DNA of 64,000 bases, taken from contig CBDCSM010000011.1 in assembly GCA_965221575.1 (NCBI GenBank), forward strand, positions 868,001-932,000, given 5' to 3'. Origin of the DNA: JAPPHA01 sp965221575 (GTDB lineage Bacteria > Pseudomonadota > Alphaproteobacteria > Rhodobacterales > Rhodobacteraceae). Position numbers and translations under genes: made by a program. Below the pieces are notes generated by a model that saw only the letters and a list, made by a program, of their open reading frames with translations, was not told the DNA's origin and made no database searches. Each line of letters starts with the position of its first letter. Position 1 is the stretch's first letter. Below are positions 36,621 to 44,255 of the stretch, in pieces.

Positions 36621-38123
36621 TTAAACGTCCTTTCCGCCAGTAAAATTGAATTCCGCTCCAGTACGGATTCCCGAAGGCCACCGAGACGTCATGGTTTTCA
36701 GCCGGGTATAGAACCGGACCCCTTCCATCCCGTGAATGTGATGATCGCCGAACAGGGACCTCTTCCATCCGCCGAAAGAGTGATACGCGACAGGAACCGG
36801 TATCGGCACATTTACACCGACCATACCGATACGCACACGTGCCCAAAAATCTCGTGCGGCATCGCCGTCGCGTGTAAAGATGGCTGTTCCATTTCCGTAT
36901 TCATGGTCGTTTATCATCCGGATGGCCTCTTCGTATCCACCGGCACGCACGACTGACAAGACCGGCCCAAAGATCTCTTCCTTGTAAATCGACATGTCGG
37001 TCGAGACATTGTCGAACAAGCAACCACCAATGAAATATCCCTCTTCATACCCCTGAAGCGAGATGTCGCGCCCATCGACAACCAATTCCGCACCCTGCTC
37101 CAGCCCCTGGCCGATAAGCCTGTGAATCTTGTCAAAGCTCTGTTTTGATATCACCGGACCGAGTTCCGATGCGGGATCCGTATAAGGCGCCACCTTGAGG
37201 GCCCGGACACGTGGTTCCAACGCTTCAACCAGGTGATCAGCCGTACCCTCACCTACCGGAACGGCCACCGACACGGCCATGCAACGTTCACCAGCCGACC
37301 CGTATGCCGACCCGATAAGCGCATCCGTCACTTGATCCATGTCCGCGTCGGGCATGACGACGAGATGGTTCTTGGCACCGCACAGGGCTTGAACACGCTT
37401 TCCGTTCGAAGTGCCCCGCGAATAGATATATTGGCCAATTGGCGTCGAACCAACGAAGCTGACCGCCTCGACCTTGGGATTGTCCAGCAAGGCGTCCACC
37501 GCTTCTTTGTCGCCATTCACGACGTTGAACACGCCTTCGGGCAGGCCCGCTTCGGCGAGCAGCTCGGCTATACGCAACACCACCGTCGGGTCTTTTTCGG
37601 AGGGCTTCAGCACGAAAGTGTTACCGCAGGAAATGGCGACAGGGTACATCCACAGGGGTACCATTGCCGGAAAATTGAAAGGAGTTATTCCTGCGACAAC
37701 GCCAACCGGTTGACGTACTGCATAGATGTCAATGTCGGCGGCCACGGACTCGGAGTACTCCCCCTTGAGCAGTTGAGGGATACCGCAGGCGAACTCGACG
37801 ACTTCGATTCCCCTGGCGATTTCTCCTTTCGCGTCGGGAATTGTCTTTCCATGCTCGGCCGACAGGAGTTCCGCCAACTCATCGGTGTGGCTTTTCAAGA
37901 GTTCGCGAAACTCGAACATGACCGTGGCACGTTTGGCTGCCGGCGTTGCCGCCCACCCTGGCAAGGCCTCGGCGGCAACATCGACGACGGCATCCACATC
38001 CGCCTTCGACGCAAATTTTACCTTTGCGATTATTGCTCCCGTGGCCGGGTTATATACATCACCTATCCTCTCGGACCCACCTGACCACGATTTGTTGGAC
38101 AGAAAATGACCGACATTGGACAT
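36621..38123 (-). CDS. mmsA: methylmalonate-semialdehyde dehydrogenase (CoA-acylating)
   Basis: The enzyme has 500 residues, the normal length for MmsA/IolA. ATG 38123 is chosen because GGAGG precedes it and upstream residues are unrelated to the family. Diagnostic features are ITPFNFPAMVPLWM, FVLKPSEKDPT, the glycine motif FVGSTPIG and the catalytic cysteine in AGERCMA. It converts methylmalonate or malonate semialdehyde to propionyl- or acetyl-CoA with NAD+ and CoA, the last step of valine, myo-inositol and beta-alanine degradation. It is divergent from the TRAP operon, with which it probably forms one uptake-catabolism unit. Confidence 0.96.
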   Translation of the reverse strand: MSNVGHFLSNKSWSGGSERIGDVYNPATGAIIAKVKFASKADVDAVVDVAAEALPGWAATPAAKRATVMFEFRELLKSHTDELAELLSAEHGKTIPDAKGEIARGIEVVEFACGIPQLLKGEYSESVAADIDIYAVRQPVGVVAGITPFNFPAMVPLWMYPVAISCGNTFVLKPSEKDPTVVLRIAELLAEAGLPEGVFNVVNGDKEAVDALLDNPKVEAVSFVGSTPIGQYIYSRGTSNGKRVQALCGAKNHLVVMPDADMDQVTDALIGSAYGSAGERCMAVSVAVPVGEGTADHLVEALEPRVRALKVAPYTDPASELGPVISKQSFDKIHRLIGQGLEQGAELVVDGRDISLQGYEEGYFIGGCLFDNVSTDMSIYKEEIFGPVLSVVRAGGYEEAIRMINDHEYGNGTAIFTRDGDAARDFWARVRIGMVGVNVPIPVPVAYHSFGGWKRSLFGDHHIHGMEGVRFYTRLKTMTSRWPSGIRTGAEFNFTGGKDV

Positions 38124-38346
38124 CGCGACCTCCAAGTTGTTGTGTTTTCCGGTAAGGGACACTGCCTCGGCCCGATTAAGCCGCAATGCCAATCGCATCG
38201 AAGTTGATGCTAGTGAAATTTCGCAAAGTGCAGAGACACAGAATTTTTCAATGATGGGTACAGCAGGTCGAGAGACCGGAATTTGCGCCTTCACTTGAAT
38301 CCGGTCCCCACTGATTGCCGGAAAATGCGCCGGAACATCTGTATCC

Positions 38347-38364
38347 ACAATTATCGGCAATTGT
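38347..38364. promoter_or_regulatory. inverted repeat ACAATT-N6-AATTGT
   Basis: A perfect six-base inverted repeat with a six-base spacer, the size of a GntR-type dimer site. It lies between mmsA and the TRAP operon. Confidence 0.45.
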
Positions 38365-38367
38365 ACC

Positions 38368-38404
38368 TGTCACATCCGTCCTCGCTGCCGTTTCATATGT
38401 GACA
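38368..38404. promoter_or_regulatory. inverted repeat TGTCACAT-N21-ATGTGACA
   Basis: Perfect eight-base arms at 38368-38375 and 38397-38404, centres 29 bases apart, hence nearly three helical turns. This could be a paired operator for the MocR regulator or for a CRP/GntR-like protein. Confidence 0.45.
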
Positions 38405-38567
38405 AGGAACGTGCCCGCCGAACCTGGCGCCGTCCTTGAAAAACGAGGTTTTGCCCAAAGGGGGCCAGGATGCGGTTGCGGTCTTATCAGCTGTCGATAG
38501 CTACTTCCGGGCTGGCATCTCGGCGCTTCCCGTCAATGTCGCTCGGAACGTCGAGGGGGTTTCAGAA

Positions 38568-39077
38568 ATGCTGACGCGTGCTCTTGATGCCATCACGTCA
38601 GCGGTTTCCGAGTTCATGGGACGCATTGGGTGGATTCTGATCCTGTATTGCATGGCCTTTGGTGTTTCAGACGTCTTCCTGCGCTATGCGATGAACCAAC
38701 CTTCGCAGTGGATCGGCACCACTCTGCAGGCCGCGATGGTCCTGCTGGCTTGCGCCGGGGGTGTATATTCGCTCCAACACGATAGTTTCGTGAAACTCGA
38801 TCTCTTCTACGCAAGTGCCCGCGATCGAACCAAAGCGATTCTCGATATTCTGACGGCCCCGTTCGCAATTCTCTTTCTGATCATCTTGATCTGGAAGGGG
38901 TACGGCGCGGCTGCGCTTTCCGCGAAGCTCAACCAGTTCACGCCCACGGCGGTTCCGATTCCGATCTACCCCATCAAGTCGGCGATTCCGCTGACCGGAT
39001 GCCTCATTCTCTTGATCGTGCTCAAGAAATTCCTTCGCGACGTACGCATCGCGCTTGGACACCAACCGTCGTCGTAG
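38568..39077 (+). CDS. TRAP transporter small permease (DctQ family)
   Basis: The 169-residue protein has four predicted membrane helices and the DctQ region FLRYAMNQPSQWIGTTLQAAMVLLACAGG. ATG 38568 has a GAGGGGG site at suitable distance and yields the family's usual length, unlike the longer frame from 38436. It is the first gene of the Q-P-M TRAP operon, 61 bases before the binding protein. Confidence 0.9.
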   Translation: MLTRALDAITSAVSEFMGRIGWILILYCMAFGVSDVFLRYAMNQPSQWIGTTLQAAMVLLACAGGVYSLQHDSFVKLDLFYASARDRTKAILDILTAPFAILFLIILIWKGYGAAALSAKLNQFTPTAVPIPIYPIKSAIPLTGCLILLIVLKKFLRDVRIALGHQPSS

Positions 39078-39138
39078 CGATCAATTCGAGCTACGGCACC
39101 AGGCGGGCTCCACAACCATGAAACACGGAGGACAAATC

Positions 39139-40188
39139 ATGAATGCAAACAGGATTTTCCACACAACGCTGTGTGCAGGCGCTGTCGCAGTTGCGGCCAC
39201 CTTCGCTTCGGCTCAGGACGGCCCGCCGGACAAAGTGACCAAATGGATCTTCCAGCCAGCGTTCGATCAAACCGATGCCGGTTGGGACAACGGAGTGATT
39301 CCTTGGGTCAATGCCGTGGAAGAGGCGACTCAGGGCACGGTAACGATCCGCGTTGAACCCGCCGGCGCCCTGGTAAGTGGCGCCGAAGCGTTCGCCGCCG
39401 CGGCCGCAGGTCAAACCGACGGTTATGCCGGATGGGGAACAGTTTACGGGGGCGATATGCCCGAAGGCATGCTGGCCTTTGGCATGGCCATGGGCGCCAA
39501 CAACACGGAAGAAGCCTGGGAAGTCATGTGGGGCAACCCTGACTATCGCGTCGGCGATATCGTTCAAGAGGCCGCAAATGCACGCAACCTCCATTGGGTA
39601 GGATGGTCCAATCAGGGTCCGAACGCGATGTTCACCAAGTTCCGGGTTGAAAAAATGGAAGACCTGGAAGGCCAAAAGATGCGTGCCGGTGGACCCCAGG
39701 CAATCTTCCATTCCACGATGGGCGGCGCACCGGTATCGATGAACGCCGGCGAGATCTACACCGCGATCAAGCTGGGCACCATCGACGGTACATACTGGGA
39801 TACTGGCGGCATTGACGACATGTCCTTCCAGGAGGTGATCGAATTTGCAATCATGCCCGGCTGGAACCCGGCGCAGCACCAGGAGATATACGTCAACCTT
39901 CAAAGCTGGAATGCCCTCACCGACTGGCAGCGCGAACAGATCGAAGGGATTTTCGAAGAGACCTACTTCGAAACCAGCCGCATGCACGCCGACGGCGTGG
40001 AAGAGGCACTCCAGATCCTGCGGGATGCCGGTGGAGAGGTGATCACCCTCAGCGATGAGGAAGTCGCCAGGATGCGCGAGAAATCCATCGCCGAAGTCTG
40101 GCCGCAGGTTGCAGCCGCGTCAGATGGAAACGCCAGGGGCGTCGAGATCTACAGAAGGTTCCTTGAAGACAAAGCCTCCACCCAGTGA
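39139..40188 (+). CDS. TRAP transporter substrate-binding protein (DctP family)
   Basis: This 349-residue periplasmic receptor has a signal peptide (MNANRIFHTTLCAGAVAVAA, cleavage after ASA-Q near residue 24). ATG 39139 is preferred because of GGAGGA just upstream; an in-frame ATG at 39118 is possible. The mature protein has the DctP-like MRAGGPQAIFHSTMGGAPVS region around the conserved substrate Arg, and a Trp-rich site (TYWDTGG) typical of the subfamily binding keto acids or taurine-like compounds. The ligand itself cannot be read off. Confidence 0.92.
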   Translation: MNANRIFHTTLCAGAVAVAATFASAQDGPPDKVTKWIFQPAFDQTDAGWDNGVIPWVNAVEEATQGTVTIRVEPAGALVSGAEAFAAAAAGQTDGYAGWGTVYGGDMPEGMLAFGMAMGANNTEEAWEVMWGNPDYRVGDIVQEAANARNLHWVGWSNQGPNAMFTKFRVEKMEDLEGQKMRAGGPQAIFHSTMGGAPVSMNAGEIYTAIKLGTIDGTYWDTGGIDDMSFQEVIEFAIMPGWNPAQHQEIYVNLQSWNALTDWQREQIEGIFEETYFETSRMHADGVEEALQILRDAGGEVITLSDEEVARMREKSIAEVWPQVAAASDGNARGVEIYRRFLEDKASTQ

Positions 40189-40230
40189 GACCCGAATGAC
40201 ACGCAGTGTCAGGAAAAGTCTCAAAAAGAT

Positions 40231-40255
40231 CCGCTGGCCCAATCTGGGCCAGCGG
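40231..40255 (+). promoter_or_regulatory. 11-bp perfect stem-loop between dctP and dctM
   Basis: CCGCTGGCCCA pairs with TGGGCCAGCGG around an ATC loop, 43 bases after the binding-protein stop and 97 before the large permease. There is no U-tract. It probably gives extra binding-protein message relative to permease, as in other importer operons. Confidence 0.7.
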
Positions 40256-40351
40256 GCAGGTCCGGGAACGAAAAGCGTCGTTCGGATCGACGCCGGATTC
40301 CCGGTCCGCATTGGCTGCTGAGAACCGCCCAAAGGCAAGGAACGACAAACA

Positions 40352-41659
40352 ATGGGCCTCGAACTCGTAACGGCGCTGTACTTCATCGTATTGTTCGCAA
40401 TCCTGTTCCTGGGTCTTCCAGTGGCATTCGGGCTGGGTGGAACAGCCGTGCTGTTCGCGTTGGTGTTCGAGCCACGCGCGCTCTTGTCAGTTCCAAGCGC
40501 ATTCTACTCGACGCCGTGGAACTCTGTTTTGGTCACGGTACCCCTTTTCCTGTTCATGGGATCACTGATCAGGTTCTCCGGGATAGCCGAAGCGGCCTAT
40601 GACGCGGTTTACAAGCTGATCGGCCACATTCATGGCGGCCTGGCAATGGGTACGGTCCAGGTCTGCACGGTTTTCGCCGCTGTTACAGGGATTACGCCGC
40701 CCGCCACCACCACGATGGGCCAAATCGCATATCCCTCGATGGTACGGTACAAGTATGATCGATCCATCGCCATTGGCTCCATTGCGGCGGGAGGAGCTCT
40801 GGGCGCGCTCATTCCACCCAGCGTGCCATTCATCTTTTACGGTCTACTGGCCAAGGTCTCGATCGGCGACCTCTTCATGGCGGGCGTCGTGCCGGGACTC
40901 ATGCTCGCGGCCTTTTACACGATCTATATCGGCATTCGCTGCCGTATCCAGCCTCATCTCGGTCCGGCGCTGCCTGCGGAAGAGAAATTCACCCGCACGG
41001 AAAAGCTGAGCGCAGTGCTGAGTATCTGGCCCTTCGCAGTACTCATCGCCATCGTTCTCGGAGTGATCTGGGGAGGGATCGCGACACCAGCAGAGGCCGC
41101 CGCATTCGGAGCCGCGGGGGCTTTCCTTATCAACCTGGCCTACGGAAGATTGACCTGGGCCGTCTTGAAGGACTCGTTGGAGTCCACTTTGAAATTGACG
41201 GGCATGGGGCTTTGGATCCTGATCGGCGCCACGGTCTACCTGAATATCTTCAACTCATTGGGAAGCCAGGATCTGCTGACCGAGCTCGTGCTGTCCATGC
41301 CGGGGGGACCCAATGGCATTCTGCTGATGATGATGCTCATCATCCTGATCCTTGGAATGGTCATGGACGACTGGGCAATTATCATGCTCTGCACGCCACT
41401 GTTCATTCCGATCGTCGACTCTCTCGGCATCGACAAACTTTGGTTCGGCGCCCTCTTTATCGTCAATATCCAGATTGCCTATCTCACACCACCATTCGGA
41501 TTTGTCCTGTTCTGGATCAAGGGAGTCCTTCCGAAAAATGTGAGCATGGGCGACGTCTACAAGTCGGTCGGGCCGTTCGTTCTGATACAGTTCTTCGCAC
41601 TGGCGCTCATTTTCGTCTTTCCTGCGATCCCCACCTGGCTACCCCATATGATGAAGTAA
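40352..41659 (+). CDS. TRAP transporter large permease (DctM family)
   Basis: The 435-residue membrane protein has the DctM pattern: VPLFLFMGSLIRFSGIAE, FAAVTGITPPATTTMG, GALIPPSVPFIFYGLLA and the C-terminal AYLTPPFGFVLFWIKGV. AAGGAA precedes the ATG. It is the transport core of the second TRAP system, and the UspA gene follows 57 bases later. Confidence 0.95.
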   Translation: MGLELVTALYFIVLFAILFLGLPVAFGLGGTAVLFALVFEPRALLSVPSAFYSTPWNSVLVTVPLFLFMGSLIRFSGIAEAAYDAVYKLIGHIHGGLAMGTVQVCTVFAAVTGITPPATTTMGQIAYPSMVRYKYDRSIAIGSIAAGGALGALIPPSVPFIFYGLLAKVSIGDLFMAGVVPGLMLAAFYTIYIGIRCRIQPHLGPALPAEEKFTRTEKLSAVLSIWPFAVLIAIVLGVIWGGIATPAEAAAFGAAGAFLINLAYGRLTWAVLKDSLESTLKLTGMGLWILIGATVYLNIFNSLGSQDLLTELVLSMPGGPNGILLMMMLIILILGMVMDDWAIIMLCTPLFIPIVDSLGIDKLWFGALFIVNIQIAYLTPPFGFVLFWIKGVLPKNVSMGDVYKSVGPFVLIQFFALALIFVFPAIPTWLPHMMK

Positions 41660-41716
41660 TCCATCGGCCGATCGTGCCGAAAAGACGCCAATTTCAAGTC
41701 AAAGCTGGAGGCCCAG

Positions 41717-42121
41717 ATGTACGATCACATTGTCGTTCCGGTCGCGCCGGACCACATAGGTGACTATTCCACTTCACTGGATGTGGCTCGACGTCTTTTG
41801 TCAGAGGCAGGAAGGCTGTCCGTGCTGTCCGTTTTGGAGGAACTCCCCTCCTACGTGGGATCATATTTTCCGTCGGATCAAATCAAGAGGAACATTGTCG
41901 AACTCAAGGATGCCATCGAGACGGAACTCGGAAGCGAGGAAATCGACGTCCACGTCCGTTCCGGACATCCCACCAACACCATCCTGGAATGGGCGGAGAA
42001 CAACGACACGGACTGCATAGTCGTATCATCCCATCGGCCTGGTCTGCCGGATCTCTTGCTCGGCTCGACAGCCGCAAGGGTCGTTCGACACGCGCAATGT
42101 GCTGTCGTCGTTCTTCGCTAA
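41717..42121 (+). CDS. universal stress protein (UspA family), TRAP-associated
   Basis: A UspA-fold protein of 134 residues with the nucleotide-binding tail VVSSHRPGLPDLLLGSTAARVV followed by HAQCAVVVLR, the ATP-binding type. A UspA gene at the end of a TRAP operon is a known arrangement (TeaD in Halomonas, which regulates ectoine uptake in an ATP-dependent way), so this one probably modulates the transporter. A GGAGG site precedes the ATG. Confidence 0.92.
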   Translation: MYDHIVVPVAPDHIGDYSTSLDVARRLLSEAGRLSVLSVLEELPSYVGSYFPSDQIKRNIVELKDAIETELGSEEIDVHVRSGHPTNTILEWAENNDTDCIVVSSHRPGLPDLLLGSTAARVVRHAQCAVVVLR

Positions 42122-42581
42122 ATTCACCGCCTCACTCTTCGCCCGTGAACTTCAAGACCTTGTGCCGACGTCATCACCGCGCGTTCCAGGTCAACAACAT
42201 GGCGTCCGTGTTCTTCAGCGTCATGCGCCTCATGATCGATTTTACTTTTCGAAAATGCATGACGGGCTGAATCTGACCAGCCCAAGACCGGCGACTGCCG
42301 CGTGTTGTGTTCCCACGCGACCGTGCCGTGTCCGCCGATGCGCGCCGGTACCGCCGAGTGCTGAAAGCCGCGACCTGCAATCAAGTTTGGTACGCCTTGC
42401 AATCGCCGGGTCGGACCCACCTTCCCTGTGAGCGGGTTTCATCGGAAGCGGTCCTGTTCCCGACGGTTGGTTTCATCGGTTTTTCAGGACCGGTTTTTCA
42501 GCGAATTTCTGTCTGTTTACCGCGTCTGGAAAACATCGTAAGGGCTCGTACGTCACGCTTGGGTTATCGGACGGTTCTCGC
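42122..42581. other. gap upstream of alanine dehydrogenase, no gene seen
   Basis: The stretch has only short frames with no domain. The ald promoter must lie here. I see no Lrp-like gene beside ald, although the two are often neighbours. Confidence 0.45.
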
Positions 42582-43700
42582 ATGCTCATAGGCGTTCCCA
42601 AAGAAACGAAGATTCACGAATACCGGGTCGGGCTGATTCCCGGAAATGTCCGCGAACTCGTCGCGCACGGCCACCGGGTCGTCGTCGAAAGCGGGGCCGG
42701 CGCGGCGATCGGCATGACCGATTCACACTACGAGGAGGCCGGGGCTTCCATCGCCGGTTCGGCAGCCGAAGTGTTCGCCGAGGCCGAGATGATCGTCAAG
42801 GTGAAGGAACCGCTGGCGCCGGAGCGCGCGATGCTTCGCGAGGGGCAGATCCTGTTCACCTATCTGCATCTTGCGCCCGATCCGGAACAGGCCGAGGATC
42901 TACTCGCCAGCGGTGCGACCTGCATCGCCTACGAGACTGTCACCTCGCCGTCCGGCGGCCTGCCGCTGCTGGCGCCGATGTCGGAAGTCGCAGGCCGCAT
43001 GTCGGTCCAGGCGGGCGCCTATTACCTGGAGAAGACCCATTACGGCCTGGGCATCCTGCTGGGCGGCGTGCCGGGCGTCGATCCCGGCAAAGTCGTCGTC
43101 ATCGGCGGCGGTGTCGTCGGGACCCACGCCATCCACATCGCACTCGGCATGGGCGCCGACGTATGGGTGCTGGATCGCAAACTCGACCAGTTGCACCGGC
43201 TGTGGCAACAGTTCGGCCGACCGCTGAACACGGTGTTCTCGACCCGCGATGCCATCGAGCGCCACTGCATCGCGGCGGACCTGGTGATCGGCGGCGTCTT
43301 GGTTCCCGGCGCGGCGGCGCCGAAACTGGTTTCCGCCGAACTCGTGAGCCGGATGAAGCCCGGCTCGGTCCTCATCGACGTTGCGATCGACCAGGGCGGC
43401 TGCTTCGAGACATCCCGTCCGACGACCCACGATGATCCGGTCTACGTGGTGGACGACGTCGTGCATTATTGCGTCGCCAACATGCCGGGAGGCGTGCCAC
43501 GCACCTCGGCCCAGGCGCTGAACAACGCCACGCTGCCCTATACGCTGGCGATCGCCGGCAAGGGTTGGCGAAAGGCACTGGGAGACGATCCGCACTTGAT
43601 GGGCGGACTGAACGTCCACGCCGGCCGGATCACCCATGCCGCGGTTGCGGAAAGTCTAGGCCACGAGTGTTTCGATCCGAGGGAGGCAATCGCGCACTGA
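42582..43700 (+). CDS. ald: alanine dehydrogenase
   Basis: At 372 residues it has the normal Ald length and the N-terminal signature MLIGVPKETKIHEYRVGL. The substrate residues Arg15 and Lys75 (in KVKEP) and the catalytic His96 (YLHLA) are in place, and the NAD motif VVVIGGGVVGTHAIHIALGMG is near residue 170. Asp270 lies in DVAIDQGGCFETSRPTTH. It converts alanine to pyruvate and ammonia reversibly. Its position next to the TRAP/MmsA unit hints at amino-group handling for beta-alanine or taurine-like substrates, but it may be independent. Confidence 0.97.
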   Translation: MLIGVPKETKIHEYRVGLIPGNVRELVAHGHRVVVESGAGAAIGMTDSHYEEAGASIAGSAAEVFAEAEMIVKVKEPLAPERAMLREGQILFTYLHLAPDPEQAEDLLASGATCIAYETVTSPSGGLPLLAPMSEVAGRMSVQAGAYYLEKTHYGLGILLGGVPGVDPGKVVVIGGGVVGTHAIHIALGMGADVWVLDRKLDQLHRLWQQFGRPLNTVFSTRDAIERHCIAADLVIGGVLVPGAAAPKLVSAELVSRMKPGSVLIDVAIDQGGCFETSRPTTHDDPVYVVDDVVHYCVANMPGGVPRTSAQALNNATLPYTLAIAGKGWRKALGDDPHLMGGLNVHAGRITHAAVAESLGHECFDPREAIAH

Positions 43701-43904
43701 CCGGGCGGCATCCGGCCTCGCCTACTTGGGGTAATGGGCTGTAAAGCAGCATCTGAATATTCAATCGCGGCCTCCACGGCACCCAATCCGATCGGGTAGC
43801 CTGCATCGGCGCCTTCGCTATAGTTCATGCGTCTTCGGTAATTGGAATGTTCCAGTTACCGCAAACACTTCGCATGCGGGAAAGTTCAAAACGAAACGCA
43901 AACG
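43701..43904. other. gap before the P450 relic
   Basis: No gene is seen. The region may contain further eroded P450 sequence that is no longer recognisable. Confidence 0.35.
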
Positions 43905-44120
43905 GCAGTCTTGATTCCAGGCTGAACAGCGCGTTCGTTTGCCTTTCGGCGACCGCCCCACGGTTTGTTTCGGTGAAAGTTTCTCCTTGCCCGAGGCCGT
44001 GATCGTACTCGCTGGCGCGACGGCGCGGTATTGGATTCAAACCAATCGCGGACTCGATCCAAGACTTGTCTTGTTTCTGACGTTTCACCCGTACGGCGGC
44101 GTGCATCTCGAAGTCGCCGG
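43905..44120 (+). pseudogene. cytochrome P450 3'-end relic
   Basis: The plus-strand translation MPFGDRPTVCFGESFSLPEA, then VIVLAGATARY, and GLDPRLVLFLTFHPYGGVHLEV lines up residue for residue with the C-terminus of the intact P450 at 29484-30908 (LPFGDGPRVCIGASFAMLEA, GLDPKPVMVLTLRPLGGVHLAV). The haem cysteine is kept. A FDPxR-like trace lies just before it with a short deletion. Everything upstream of the haem region is gone and there is no start. It is the end of a second P450 gene, inherited or duplicated and now decayed. Confidence 0.8.
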
Positions 44121-44255
44121 ATTTGGTGACATCGAAGCCGTGCATGCGACGTTCCGGACCCGGGCAGCGCCGGACCGCGGGTCTTTGTTTGTCACATCGC
44201 CCGGACCGTTCTTCCCGACCTGTTTTCGGGCGAAAAGCAGGTCCGGAACCCGCGC

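Larger units (their letters stand above)
38124..38567. promoter_or_regulatory. divergent promoter region mmsA / TRAP operon
   Basis: Some 440 bases separate mmsA (minus) and the small permease (plus). Two inverted repeats occur between 38347 and 38404 (listed separately). The long upstream extension of the small permease frame (from 38436) does not resemble the family and is treated as untranslated. Confidence 0.55.
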
